Assembly (NCBI GenBank): GCA_037176725.1
Contig: JAZBRS010000057.1
Coordinates: 82,853,501 to 82,917,500, forward strand
Direction: 5' to 3'
Length of the DNA: 64,000 bases
Origin: Posidonia oceanica
Taxonomy: Eukaryota; Streptophyta; Magnoliopsida; Alismatales; Posidoniaceae
The translations under genes and the position numbers were made by a program. Under the pieces are notes generated by a model. That model saw only the letters and a list, made by a program, of their open reading frames with translations. It did no database searches and was not told where the DNA came from. Shown here in pieces: positions 11,376 through 22,171 of the stretch; positions within the stretch are counted from its first letter, which is position 1; every line of letters starts with the position of its first letter.

Positions 11376-11759
11376 GCAAAAGCCATGCAATGCGAATGAT
11401 ATGCAAAAGATGTTGCCGAAGTTCAAGGGGACTTACCTTGGAAACCTGATGCCTGATCTGAAATCTGATTGGTCTATGCTGAAGAATGCTCCGCCAGGGT
11501 CGCCCAGGTAGCTTAGTTGAGAAGATCCAACGGCCGGATCTAAAGATATCCAGACTTCAAGGCAGGAGGCCGGAATAGGGGAGAAGATAAGATCTAAGTG
11601 TAAAAGGGGCCTAAGGGGTGTGCAAAACAGGTCCTCCCGTGTAAATGGGAGCTAAGAATGCCTGAGTGTGTGCAAAGGATGCCGGATGCAAGGATGCAAT
11701 GCGTGCGGAATGCAAGAAGAGACTTAGGGATGACTTTTCTAAAAAAAAAAAAAAGGGAC

Positions 11760-12570
11760 TTACATGCAATTTTGAAAAGAATGGAGATCTGAATACAATT
11801 TTACAGAGTGCAGGGTTCAAAATGCAAAGTTTCAGGGTGGCCATGCATCAGGACAGGTTTTGAAATCGAATGGTAAGTCGACATGCAATTTTGAAATCAA
11901 TAGGGTTTAACATGCAATTTTTCCAGCAAAACAGGGGTCTGAGTGGTCTGGAATGCAAACAGGGGCCTATATGCAATTTTTCAAACATGCAAGGGCAAAA
12001 AATGCAATTTTATAAGCAAACTATGCATTTAAATACATACTGTGAACATTCAGAGGACCTATATGCAATTTTTAAATCATGCAGGGTCAAAAATACAATT
12101 TTATAAGCAAGATATGCATTTAAATGACCAACAGAGGACCTATATGCAATTTTTAAATCATGTAGGGTCAAAAATGCAATTTTATAAGCAAAATATGCAT
12201 TTAAATGCATGCTGTGCATCATGAAGGACCTATATGCGAAAATCAGATACTGTGAGGGAAGACAATGCAATGCAGTAAGAAAAATAGATAAATAAAACCT
12301 AAGTTAACAGATCAGAGGATTAAGTTGCAAATCAGAAAACTAACAAGGACTAGAAATGCAATACATCAAGGTAAAATATGTGCATTTAAATCAGATTAAT
12401 ACTGAAGGACTAACATGCAATTAACTGATTTTTAGATTTTTTCATGCAATTTTATAAGATTAACATACGAAATTAAATGGATTTTCAACAGGGGCAGGGT
12501 CAGAACGTAATAAACCAGAAACAGGAGCTAAAAAATGCAATTTCATGGTAAAATAGCTAGTTAACAGGAA
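11760..12570 (-). repeat. Inverted counterpart of the LTR-1 AT-rich repeat field, in N
   Basis: Contains TATATGCAATTTTTAAATCATG and 'aggacctatatgcaat' words, the reverse complement of the words at 8420-9400. It shows that N and LTR-1 share overall U3 organisation although their sequences have diverged. Confidence 0.7.
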
Positions 12571-15500
12571 AATAAAGCTACAGTATTATCACAGAAACCA
12601 TGGCCACTGTAGTAGCTGCTACCAGCGGCCATGGGCGGCGAAGGAGGGCTGCTGGAGAGGCGCTGATCGGCCGGTGGCGTTCTCCGGAGGCAGACGGAGG
12701 TCTGGGCTGTGTCGGGGAGCCGAGACAGTGCTTGGAGCAGGCCGGAGAAGACGTCGGAGGTCGGCGGACCAGGAGGAGGTCGACCGGACGATCGGCATGA
12801 TGAGGGAGCACTCCGAGGGCAGGGGCGTGCTCCTGGAGCTCGTGCGGACCTGGGGCAACTGTCGGAGAGGCGTTCTGCAGTCGGAGTGGTGATCCAAGCT
12901 CAAAGCACGCCGGAGAAGAAGGTGCTGCCGGCGGCGTTGACTCAGAGCAGGAGGAAGCGAAACCCTATTCTAAAGGACGGAAAAGCAAGAGGCGGGGAGA
13001 ACTAAGCTAATGGAGGAGAAGGATACCTACTGCGCCGTCCGGAGCGCTCCCCGACATAAGTGACCTTTGCAGAAGTCAGCGAGGATGGTCCGGCTGTTGG
13101 AGGCGTCTTCGGCGGCAAGCGATGGTCTGGATTTGCTCCTCGCGCCGCTCCGGTGCTCGCTGGATGGTGGGACACGAGTTCTACGGGCCGGCGAACGAAA
13201 CGGCTGTTTTGGGTTCAGTAGAGACTGTCGGAGGTGGGGGGAGTGAAGTGTTGCTCCTCGGGCTGAGTGGGGGTCTCCGGTGGGCTTCTGGGTGTCTGAC
13301 GAAGGTGTTTGGAGGCTTGAATTGGGCAGTGGAGATCTATGGAGGAAGTTTGCTGGTGGGTCGATTTCTGGACAGAATAGGCTACAGGTGTTTGAAGTGG
13401 AAGGTCCGGTCTGTGGTGGGGATGAAGGCTGAGGGCTTGGTGGTCTGGGAAGGTGGTGTTCCAGTGAGTTACGGGGCGGAGTTTGGGGAGGTTTAGTGTG
13501 CTGTGGTGCTGGGAATTCTGGAGGGGGAGGTGTTGGGTTCTGTGGGTGTTTTCAGAGTGGTTCGGGGTGATTTCGGGGTGGATTTGGTCATGGAACGGGA
13601 GACTGTGATGGTGGAAGTTTGGGTGAGTTTGGGGGGTGAATTGGGAGAAGTTTCGGAGGCGTTCCGGGCTCTGGTTTGCAGTGGGCTGAAGGAGAGGGAA
13701 GTGCGGATTTTTTTAGAGGAACTGGGGAGAATTCTCTCTGCTCTCTCAGGCTGGGGGAGTGCAAGGAAGAAGGGGGTCTCTCGGCAATCCAAAGGGGGTG
13801 TCCTCCTCTCTGGTCTGGGTGCTGGTTTTGGATCGTTTTCCAACTGCAGGCTCTCTGGCTGCCATTAATGGCTCGGAGAGGGGGTGACAAGGGGTCGTGC
13901 AGGTGCACGGGCAGAGGGCGGCGCACGCCGGTCCAGCCTGAGCAAGAGGCGTGCGGGCGCGCAAGGACAGCAGGTGCCGGACGATGTGTTGTCGGCAGCA
14001 GAAGATGTTGTGTCGGAGAGAAAAGAAAAAAGAACAGAGAAGACGCGGGAGAGGAAGAAGAAGGGAAGAGGGGGAGAATTCGGCTGTGGGCCGGGCCTGT
14101 GCGAAAAACGGAAAAAGGAGAAAGAAAGAAGGAGGAGGGAGATCAGGTGGGCCGGACCAAAAGGGAAAAAAGAAATAGAAAAGAAGGGAAGAAAGAGAGG
14201 AGGGGAAGGAGGGGAAGAAAAAGAAAAAGAAAATTAAAATAAAAAATAGAAAAAATGATAAAAGGTTTTGAAAACAATTCAAAGTGGTTGTTTCTTAAGT
14301 TAGGATGTTTTAATTAGGTTTTTAAAGATTATTTTTAAGCTAATTAGGGTTAGAGGGATTTTTGATTTTCATTCAAGTTTTTAGGATTTTAGTTTTCCTT
14401 AAATTGTTTTTGATTTGGTTTAAATGTTTGTTAAAAATTTTTAATTGTTTTTTTTAGTTGAGTTTTTCTTATCAAGTTTTTCTTGTTAAGTTGGGATTTT
14501 TTAATTAGGCTTTTTTAACGGATTGCTTTTTAATTGGTTAGGAGGAATTTTAGTCTTTTAGTTTTTAGGATTTTCTTCTTAAATCTCTTTTAAATTGCTT
14601 TTGATTTTGTTAAACTCTTTTAATATTTTCTAGTTAAGTTTTTCCTTGTTAAGCTTTTTCCTTTCTTTCTTTTTAATTAAATTGTCTTTGAAGTTTTCTA
14701 ATTGCCTCTTTTAGATTTGTTAAGTTTTTTCCTCCATTATTTGTCTTAGCATTTTTAACTGTTTTCTTCTTTTTTTAGGATTCGTTTTCGATTATTTTTA
14801 ATGAGGTTTTTACTTTTGTTTTGTTTTGATTATATTTTGGTTTTTTACTTGATTTTATAGCATTTTATTTTGTTTGTTTTGTATTTTTTAGATTGCATTC
14901 TTAATTTCCTTTTTTAGTTGGATTCAATTAGGTTTTTGTTTTTTAATCGTTTGGTTAGTTTTTTAATTATTTCTTTTTAGGATTTGGGCTTATTTCTCTT
15001 TTGTTTTAGAGTATTAAGGGTTTTCAAAGGTTTTTAGAGGTTTAGTAAGAGAAGAGAAGAGGAAATTAGAAAGGAGAGGAAAAGGGAGAAATGGGAGAAT
15101 AAATAGGAAAGAGAGGAGTTGAAGGAAAGTAATTTTTTGAAAATCAAAGAAAATGGTAAAAATAAGATAAAAATAGGAATAAGATTGAGAACAGATGGGA
15201 GCACAAGGGGGACCCACAGCCAGGCAAAAAAGAGAGAGAAAAGGAGGTGAAAAGAAGGAGGATAATCAAGAGAGACAGAGGAGAGAGAAAAGAATAATCC
15301 AAGGAAGAGAAAAGGATAATTTGGGCAAAAGGAGGTCTTAGAGGTTTCAAAAAGGGGTGAAATTTGGTGGGTGTGTGGTCTAGAGTCTCTAGGCTTGCTC
15401 CCAGGGTTTCGGTTTGATTTTGAGAAAGTTTTGGAAGGGTTTTGAGGTGTAGAAAAAGGATAGTTTTGTCTAAGTTTTCTAGGGTTTTTGGGAGTGGTTT

Positions 15501-15700
15501 TGGTTTGAAATTTTAAGGGCTTTTTGGTGGGTTTGCTAAGTCAGGAAGGGTGAGTTTTCCTATGAATTTTGGGTAGTTTTCAGGTTCGGGAAAGGGGGGT
15601 AATCTTAGGTTGAGTTTGGGCTCATTTCGAGGGGAAAGAGGAAGAGAATGGTGTGAGTTGGGACCTAGGTTTGGGTTCAGAAGCCACTAGAAGATTCCAA
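12571..15700 (-). other. GC-rich, purine-rich and T-rich sections of solo LTR N
   Basis: 12580-13990 is G-rich on the plus strand, the inverse of the C-rich part of LTR-1. 14010-14240 is nearly pure purine (AAGAAGGGAAG-like). 14240-15010 is T-rich with many 'taggttttt' words. 15020-15350 is again purine-rich. Open frames of 90-190 codons here have low-complexity Arg/Lys/Glu or Pro/Ser products and no recognisable domain, so I call no gene. Confidence 0.6.
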
Positions 15701-15732
15701 TCGATCCGGCCTGTCAAAATGGGGTGTCAACA

Positions 15733-15737
15733 GTCCC
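15733..15737. repeat. Target site duplication (right), GTCCC
   Basis: Matches 9627-9631 exactly and marks the right edge of the nested insertion. Confidence 0.9.
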
Positions 15738-16129
15738 TGTCTTTGCATCTTTACATGCATAGCATCCCCATATCATTGCATACTGCACCATTGCACTTGT
15801 TTGAGCATCATCAGCCTCATTGCATGTAGGACACCCTACATTGCACACACATAGGGGTAATTTGCACTTAGGCCCCCACTTAGATCACCTTTCCTAGCCC
15901 TTGAGCCATCTAACTTGAAACCTGAATAACTTTTGATTGGACCGTTGGATCTTCTCGACCTAACTATCCAGGTCTTCCTGGTTGAATGATCTTTCATTCT
16001 AACCAAAGTTATTTCAGATCAAGCCTCAGATCTTCAAGATAAGTCCACCTAAATCACTGCATATCACTTAATGCCTGCCACTTACATTGCATGCATTGTT
16101 TTCACACCCTGTTTTCTCGTGCATGTAGA

Positions 16130-16400
16130 TTAGGCTTTTCCACCCTTGTTTCCTTTCCCCTTTGCTTGTTTCACACTTGCATTGTGTGGTTTTACTTGGC
16201 TTTTCCGCCCTTGTTTCCTTTCCCCTTTGCTTGTTTCACACTTGCATTGTGTGGTTTTACTTGGCTTTTCCACCCTTGTTTCCTTTCCCCTTTTCTTGTT
16301 TCACACTTGCATTGCGTGGTTTTATTTGACGTTTTGTTTCCCCTTTGCATGTCGTACACTTGCATTGCGTGGTTTTATCAATGTTTTGTTTTATCGCCTG
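16130..16400 (+). repeat. Four ~64-bp tandem repeats in LTR-1
   Basis: Units run 'ggcttttccgcccttgtttcc..' to '..cacttgcattgtgtggtttta'. Units 1-3 are nearly identical and the fourth is shortened. They occupy the slot used by the 30-bp array in solo LTR N. Confidence 0.85.
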
Positions 16401-17504
16401 CATTTGCATTAGGGCAGTGATGCTTACTGCCTAGAGTTCTCACGAACCAGGGTTCGCCTGGTTCGAAACATAGGTAGCGCTGCTGGGCACATAGGCTGCA
16501 CGTTTGATTTCCTATGCATGGCATTTAGGCATTCAGGCATGCATTAAGGCATTCATAGCATGGCATGGCATCTATCGCCTACGGGCGTACAGCTAAAGGC
16601 AATCATTGCCGAAATTCCTGCAAATGCGAGCGAATAGCTAAGAAAGACCGATTCCTTGGGCATGTCAGGGGTGTCTAGCACCTTTCTCGCACGTAACTGA
16701 AGTTCTTACCCTTTCTTTGGACCGGCAATGACCGTTTTGCCCTCGTCCTTGGCACAAGTCATACATTTTGCATAGCATTGTATTCATTTGCATGTTTTCT
16801 TGCATTTCCCCGATTTTCCTCATCTTTCCGATAGTAGACTAAGTGGCGACTCTGTTTTTCTGCTTTATCTTTGTTTTCTCTCTTCACATCGCACTCATAG
16901 TGACCTCTCTCTCTTCTCGGGCCCCTCGCCGGTCCAGGAACCACGAGACGGGATAGCTACAGTAGGCAGCGCTGTTGAGCTCATAGGCTGCACATTTAAT
17001 TTCCCATGCATAGCATTTAGGCATTTAGGCGTTTAAAGCATTAGGCATGCATAACACCTATCGCCCTCGGGTGTACAGTTAAAGGCAATCATTGCCGAAA
17101 TTCCTGCATATGCGAGCGAGATGCCTAAGAAAGACTGATTCTCGGACGTATCGGGGGTGCCTAACACCTTCTCCGTGCGTAACAGGAGTCCTTGCCCTTT
17201 CTCTTGGCCTGCAATGACCATTATGCCCTCATTCTAGGTACAAGTCATAGCATTGCATAGCATTGCATCCTTTTTGCATGGTTTTTCATGTCTTTCATGC
17301 ATTTCCCTGGTTTTCCTTGTCTCCCGACTTAATAGACACTGTGGCGATTCTGATTTAGTCTTATATTTCTTTTTCCTCTTTTGCCAGTGTTTTCGAGTAG
17401 AGTTTCCTTTTTCGGATCCAACCGCTAATAGTGAACCTATTTCCGATTGGTGCACGCGAGCTTTGGCATCGTGCATGGACGATCCGATTTTCAGGATTTC
17501 TACA
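16395..17504 (+). repeat. Tandem duplication of the U5 block (16395-16962 and 16963-17504)
   Basis: Both halves contain 'aggctgcac', 'aaaggcaatcattgccgaaattcctgc', 'ggggtgcctaacacctt' and an LTR-end-like CTACAG. The first half ends GGGATAGCTACAG at 16962 and is like LTR-3. The second ends GGATTTCTACAG and is like LTR-2. The junction CTACAG|TAGGCAGCGC has a TAG shared with the normal 'cataggtagcgc' context. Confidence 0.75.
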
Positions 17505-17505
17505 G

Positions 17506-17525
17506 TGGCGACTTCGCTAGGGATG
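17506..17525 (+). other. Primer binding site of element B
   Basis: TGGCGACTTCGCTAGGG starts one base after the LTR end (CA|G|TGGCGAC). It resembles the tRNA-Arg-type primer site reported for Ogre elements. The tRNA identity is from family knowledge; no tRNA alignment was done. Confidence 0.7.
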
Positions 17526-18697
17526 ACTAGACTCCGGCTTTCGCTTCTGGCTTTCTCGCCCGCTTGAGTTTCACGCTTTGCTTGCCTTGTGCCTTTGCAT
17601 GCCTTGTTTGCTTGCCTGTTTATTTACTTGCTTTATCTCTTGCATGATGCTATGTTTGCTTGCATTGTTTTATTTCTTGCATTATGAATGTCTAAATATT
17701 TTCTTGACGCACTATACATGCCTTTTGAGTGGTAGATGCTTTGTTTTACATAAATGCTATGCCACCACACATGCACATGCCATACATACCTGCATTTTGA
17801 TATGATAAGTGCTTTCCCTTCACTATCATGTCCACAACACTAGCACATACCATGCGCATGCCTTTCGCAATGATTTGTGTTGCTCACTTGCCATGTTTGG
17901 GTGATTTTCTTCCCCTTTTGCATCAAGCCTAAGGACAATTAGAGACTGATTGCTTCCCCCATGGATAACTAAAAATGGCAAGTAAAAATCAACTCTAGGA
18001 GCAACTAGAGACTGCAACACACCTGCATCTGCTTGGAACTAATAAAATATGCAAGATAAAAAAAAACTCTAAGCATTTGCATAATGCATCATATAGGGCA
18101 CGCATCTTCTCATCTGAGTTCACCTATAGTCTGAGAAGGACAGTCTCGGCCTCTTGCTCCACTGCTTTGGCATGGTACAAGTCAGTCGGTCTGTCCCCCC
18201 TTGTCGGGGGTCGCGTCGGTGCTAATGGAGGGTACCACCCATGCTTTTGGCAGGGTCGAGGCCACCAACGCAGCACCCCATCACTGCCTGAGCTCTGGCC
18301 AGGATCTAGACGGGGACCTACTTTTTCTAGCATGAGTTGGTGACCTGTACACCTGTGAGTGTCTGAAGTAGACAACCTACTAGGACACACTAGATTGGTA
18401 AGGGAGAGCATGCTAGACAGCATATCATTTGCATGAGTGCATTCATGCCACAATTAAAGCATTGGCATTTTACTTTCAGGTTCTAACCCTTGTCTTTGCT
18501 TGTGTTGATGTTCAAAGAGGTCAGTGAGCGAGTTCCTTAGCTGGAGCTTGAGTGCTTTCTCTTACTGACGCACCTATTGCGATACCTGTTCCCGACCACC
18601 CTCTGCCGAGCTACTCACATTTGCGACGATAGCTCCTCCTAGGATTCGTCCTCTTACTTCTCGTTGTAGCCCTATCCTCACTTGCTCTCGGTCAGCA
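17526..18697 (+). other. Untranslated leader of element B
   Basis: Between primer site and gag there is no sustained frame. The region is T-rich with many TTGCATG words, then a mixed segment (18120-18400). Ogre elements usually carry an extra ORF here; none is visible, and the related ORF lies after integrase instead. Confidence 0.55.
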
Positions 18698-20745
18698 ATG
18701 GCCCGATTTGCCGATGAGTCCCAGATTCTTGTTACCTCAGAGGGGATTTCCGTCTCGGTCCCTCTAACTCTCACTTTGGCTCCCTTTGTACCAGTGCCTC
18801 CCCCTCTAGTACAAGTGCCTCCCTTTTATTCTATGGGGCTATGGCAAACTCCGCCGGACCCGGTCGCTCAGTCTATCTTGGTGTCCGCCACCCGTGTTTC
18901 AGAGGCGCCACTGACTCCTCTCTCGCAGGGTTATGTTGCTTTTGACACCCACCCTGCTGCGGCGACTTCCGCCATAGGACCTCCACCTCCTAGATAGTCT
19001 GTGTTCCGGCCTCTTGACTCTGGTCCCCCGCCGGTCCTGCAACTCAACATACCCACTAACGGATCCCCTGAGGCGTAGTACCAGCAGCTAATGGAGGCTG
19101 CCTAGAGACTGCAGGGCATGCCTCTATCACTTCGCCCTTCCTTCACTCCTGTTACTCCCGAGGTTCCTCTACGGCCTGCTCTTGCTTCTCAGGCATTCCC
19201 TTTTGCACTCCCGCCTGGACCATCGCCCCAGCTACTCACTGCTCTGGTGATGGGGACTCGGCTTCTGCCTCCTACATTCGCACAACACACTGCACAGCAT
19301 ATTCCTCTGCCCCCTAATGGCCAGTCCTTCGGGCTGGTTGGAACACAGTACCCCGCATGCCCATCGCCCAGCACCATGCCAATGCAGCAACTGTCGCTCC
19401 AGCACTCTGCATCACCCACTGCACAGCATGCTAGCTACTCTTACCCCCTACATCAGCAATCCCTTACCCCAGCATGCATTCCTGCACACACTACACATCT
19501 ACACGGATACGCCGGCCATCACCTCGGTGCGACCCCTTCGGCGTATGTTGCCCCTGCCCCTACTGCTCCATCCCCTTTGGCAACAAATCCAGATCTCTAT
19601 GACAACAGGTTTGCCGTACTGGAGAAGGCACTTCGTCAAGTGCAGGGCACAGACCTCCAGTCCTACCAATTCTGGGACCTCTGCTACTTTCCAGAGGCGG
19701 TGCACCCACCGAAATTCCGTATCTCAAACTTTGACAAATACAATGGTAGAGGCTGCCCCATCGCCCATCTGAAGGTGTATTGTAGAGATCTCGCTCAGCT
19801 CTAGGCTGACGAGAGGTTGCTGATCCGCTTGTTCCAGAAAAGTCTGACCGGTCCGACCCTCAAGTGGTTCACCTTGCTTGACATGACCGCCATCAGGACT
19901 TGGAACGACCTTAGCCAGGCGTTCCTGGGACAATACTCCTTCAACCTTGTCTTGGTCCCAAAGCACGCGGACCTAGTCGCAACAAAGCAGAATCCCAACA
20001 AGCCGTTCGGGGAGTACGTTGGCTGTTGGCACGCTCTTGCCTCACAGGTTCGAGATGGACCCTCTGACGAGGAGTCCCTCGAGATTGTGATCAGAGGTGC
20101 ACAACCATCCACTGGGGCTCTGCTCAGCATTCAACCTATCACAACCTTTGCAGCACTGATTCGGGCTGGCACCCACATAGAGAGTTTGCTATAGAGTGGC
20201 AACTTCCCGGCATTCTCTGCGTTTGCCAAGCAGGCCACCGTCAGCAACAACAACAGCAGTAGCAGCAGCAACACCAGCAGCGGTAGCAGCAGCAGTCGTC
20301 CTAGGAAGAAGGACTCGCCGAAGACCGCTGTCGCATACGTTGACCCTTCGCCTGCACCTGTTCTTCTATCGGTTCGGCCTCCCCCGAATCAGATAGTGTA
20401 TGCACCAGCACCTAGGGCACCCCCCACACCACAAATCACTACCACTGCCTAATCGGTCTAACCTACCGCACCAGTCTGGCAAGGGCAACACAAGGGCAGA
20501 GGCGATATTTCAGAGAGGGGCGTCAATTCACCCCACTAGTGGAACCACTGAGTGTCATCCTCCCCAAGGTCGCGCCATATCTGAGGTTCCCTAAGGTTCG
20601 CCCACCGCCAAATCCACTTCCGCATTGGCATAAGACGAATCTTTTCTACGACTTCCATCGAGCCATAGGGCACTCAACGGATAGTTGTTTCACTTTGTGG
20701 GATGCCGTTTAGAACCTGATCGAATCAGGAACAATTATGATCCAC
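18698..20745 (+). pseudogene. gag: Gag of Tat/Ogre-type element B
   Basis: Frame 2 is open from the ATG at 18698 to about 20450 except for stops, all TAG until the last: 18995, 19076, 19103, 19802 and 20192. A proline-rich N-terminal part (to about 19560) is followed by the capsid segment (ALRQVQGTD.. at 19625, FDKYNGRG.. at 19730, FGEYVGCWHAL at 20006, IVIRGAQPS at 20087) and an Asn/Ser-rich stretch. After a frame slip near 20450 the knuckle region continues in frame 1 (PPPNPLPHWHKTNLF.. 20600-20700). The knuckle reads FYDFHRAIGHSTDSC, so the first cysteine is Tyr, while A keeps it. TAG at 20710 is shared with A (3312). Start choice is weak, since the frame may open upstream. Confidence 0.85.
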
Positions 20746-21690
20746 ACGCACAAGGCATCCACTTCTGCACCTCCATCAGCATCTGCCCCTGCATTAGCAT
20801 TAGCATCTCCCCATCCCAGCATCGTTCACTAGCCTCTACTGGAGCATTCCAACCCGGAAGGCGTGGGGACCTCGGGAATCCATTCTCTCCTCCCTTCTGG
20901 GCCTGCCACATCTGTGGTAGACCCTTCTCAGCTCATTCATGACATCTCTGAGCCCTTTCCCTTCTCCCTCTACCGTGCGGCATTTGTCGGCTCTGAGTCG
21001 GGGATTGATATGATCCGACCACGTGCCAAGTCAAAGCGCTCTACCGCGCGCCCTACCATGCATCCTCAGGCCCAAGCCCCTGCCTCCCTATTAGGTAGAC
21101 CCCTGTCAGGGCCCCCTGTCTGCCTACTAGCTAGGTCTCAACCAGGGCCCTCATCACCTTCCCAACAGCATCACCTATTCCCCAATCACCCAGCAAATAC
21201 CCCTGTAGCCCCTCTTATGCTCGTAGCACATGCTCCCGTGGTTATTAACCTAACCAGGGACACCCATCGCGTGCCCTACAACTACGTCACAGAAACGTGT
21301 GTGGAAGTCACGCAATCGGGGAGGGTCTACAGGCCCACAACACTGGTGGTTAGGCCCAGTCGTCCAGCACCCGCTGTACCTCCACCAACGAGCCAATCTG
21401 CAGCACCTCTAGCATCAAGCCAACCTGCATCACCTCCAGCATCAGGCCAACCCCCTATACCTACTGCAGCAGAGCCTACCACCAAAGCACCTCCTCCTAC
21501 CACCAAAAAGAGCAACCCCAAGGCTGACATTACCTCCCAGCTTAAGAAGGTTAGGGCAGACATTTCCATTTGGGACCTCATACACTCATCCCTTGAACAC
21601 CGCGAGGCTTTTCTCTACGTGTTCCAAGCCGCCCATGTGTCCTAAACCATAGAACCTGCATCCCTGGAAAGCATGGTAGGCGTGATCGCG
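20746..21690 (+). pseudogene. Pro/Ala/Ser-rich gag-protease linker of element B
   Basis: Frame 1 runs from the knuckle to 21645 with TAG at 20830 and TAA at 21643. Composition is proline-, alanine- and serine-rich, ending in a basic and acidic stretch (KSNPKADITSQLKKVRADIS) and 'WDLIHSSLEHREAF', which precedes protease in Ogre polyproteins. No enzymatic domain is visible. The beginning (to about 20990) matches A at 3330-3560. Confidence 0.75.
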
Positions 21691-22171
21691 GAGCCCCAGG
21701 TCATCTCTTTCACAAGCGATGAGCTACCTCCAACGGGGATTAATCACAACCAGCCCCTGTTTGTCACGGTGCAATTTAAACTTCCACATTCCCCTCTCGC
21801 TGGTTGATAATGGATCAGGCCTTAACATTTGTCCCTTGCGTACGGCTACCAGGCTCGGATTCAAAGCCGAGGATATCACTCCGGCGATAAAGGGAATGAC
21901 AGCTTTTGATAACACCCACCATGACTCCCTAGGGATTCTGATTATTCCTCTCACCATTGACTCGGTCATATTCAATGTAGAATTCTACATTGTCGACTTG
22001 GAGCCCAATTTCAATGTTCTACTTAGGCGCCCTTGGCTGCATAAGCATCAGGTCATCCCCTTGACCCTCCACCACATGATCAAGTTTCGCTGCGGCGACG
22101 ATGTCATCGTTGTCATGGCGAAAAACCTTGAGAAGGAGCTGATCGAGGCGGTTTCTCCCATCTCTTCATAG
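21691..22171 (+). pseudogene. pro: Aspartic protease of element B (frameshifted)
   Basis: The retropepsin-like protease cleaves the Gag-Pol polyprotein inside the particle. The lead-in ISFTSDELPPTGINHNQ is in frame 1 (21703-21775). One frame slip near 21777 moves to frame 2, which holds the active site LVDNGSGLN (catalytic Asp codon 21806-21808), ..NVEFYIVD.. and the ..LLRRPWLH.. stretch that follows the active site in Tat/Ogre proteases. The frame ends at TAG 22169-22171, followed in frame by about 60 more codons, so this stop is probably a CAG decay. The catalytic Asp is kept. Confidence 0.88.

Larger units (their letters stand above)
9632..15732 (-). mobile_element. Nested solo LTR N (6.1 kb, minus strand) of a related Tat/Ogre-like element
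   Basis: Read on the minus strand it begins TGTTGACACCCCATTTTGACAGG (from 15732) and ends in TTACAACA (at 9632). It is flanked by GTCCC on both sides, and nothing internal to an element is present. It is therefore a full insertion reduced to one LTR by recombination between its two LTRs. Its U5 block (9655-10260) matches 16420-17504, 36520-37114 and 48430-48800 when inverted. LTR-1 resumes cleanly on the far side. Six kb is very long for an LTR but fits Ogre-like elements. Confidence 0.92.
15738..17504 (+). mobile_element. LTR-1, 3' part (R/U5 side)
   Basis: Continues LTR-1 after the nested insert, with the same GCACTTAGGCCCC words at 15849 as before it. It contains the 64-bp repeats, then two successive versions of the U5 block, and ends ..TTTCTACA at 17504 directly before the primer binding site of B. 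Confidence 0.8.

Noticed and set aside
10253..11406. Overlapping minus-strand frames of 377 and 381 codons and plus-strand frames of 83-130 codons
   Set aside because: All are translations of the ~30-bp tandem array of solo LTR N in different phases; period not divisible into a stable protein motif, and no flanking gene signals.
13122..14242. Frames of 98-188 codons on both strands in solo LTR N
   Set aside because: G-rich and purine-rich composition leaves stops rare; products are low complexity and lie fully inside a bounded LTR.
16430..16470. tRNA-like text GGGTTCGCCTGGTTCGAAAC in LTR U5
   Set aside because: Resembles a B box but other copies read GGTTCGGAA, and no cloverleaf or A box could be formed. 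It is part of the conserved U5 block.
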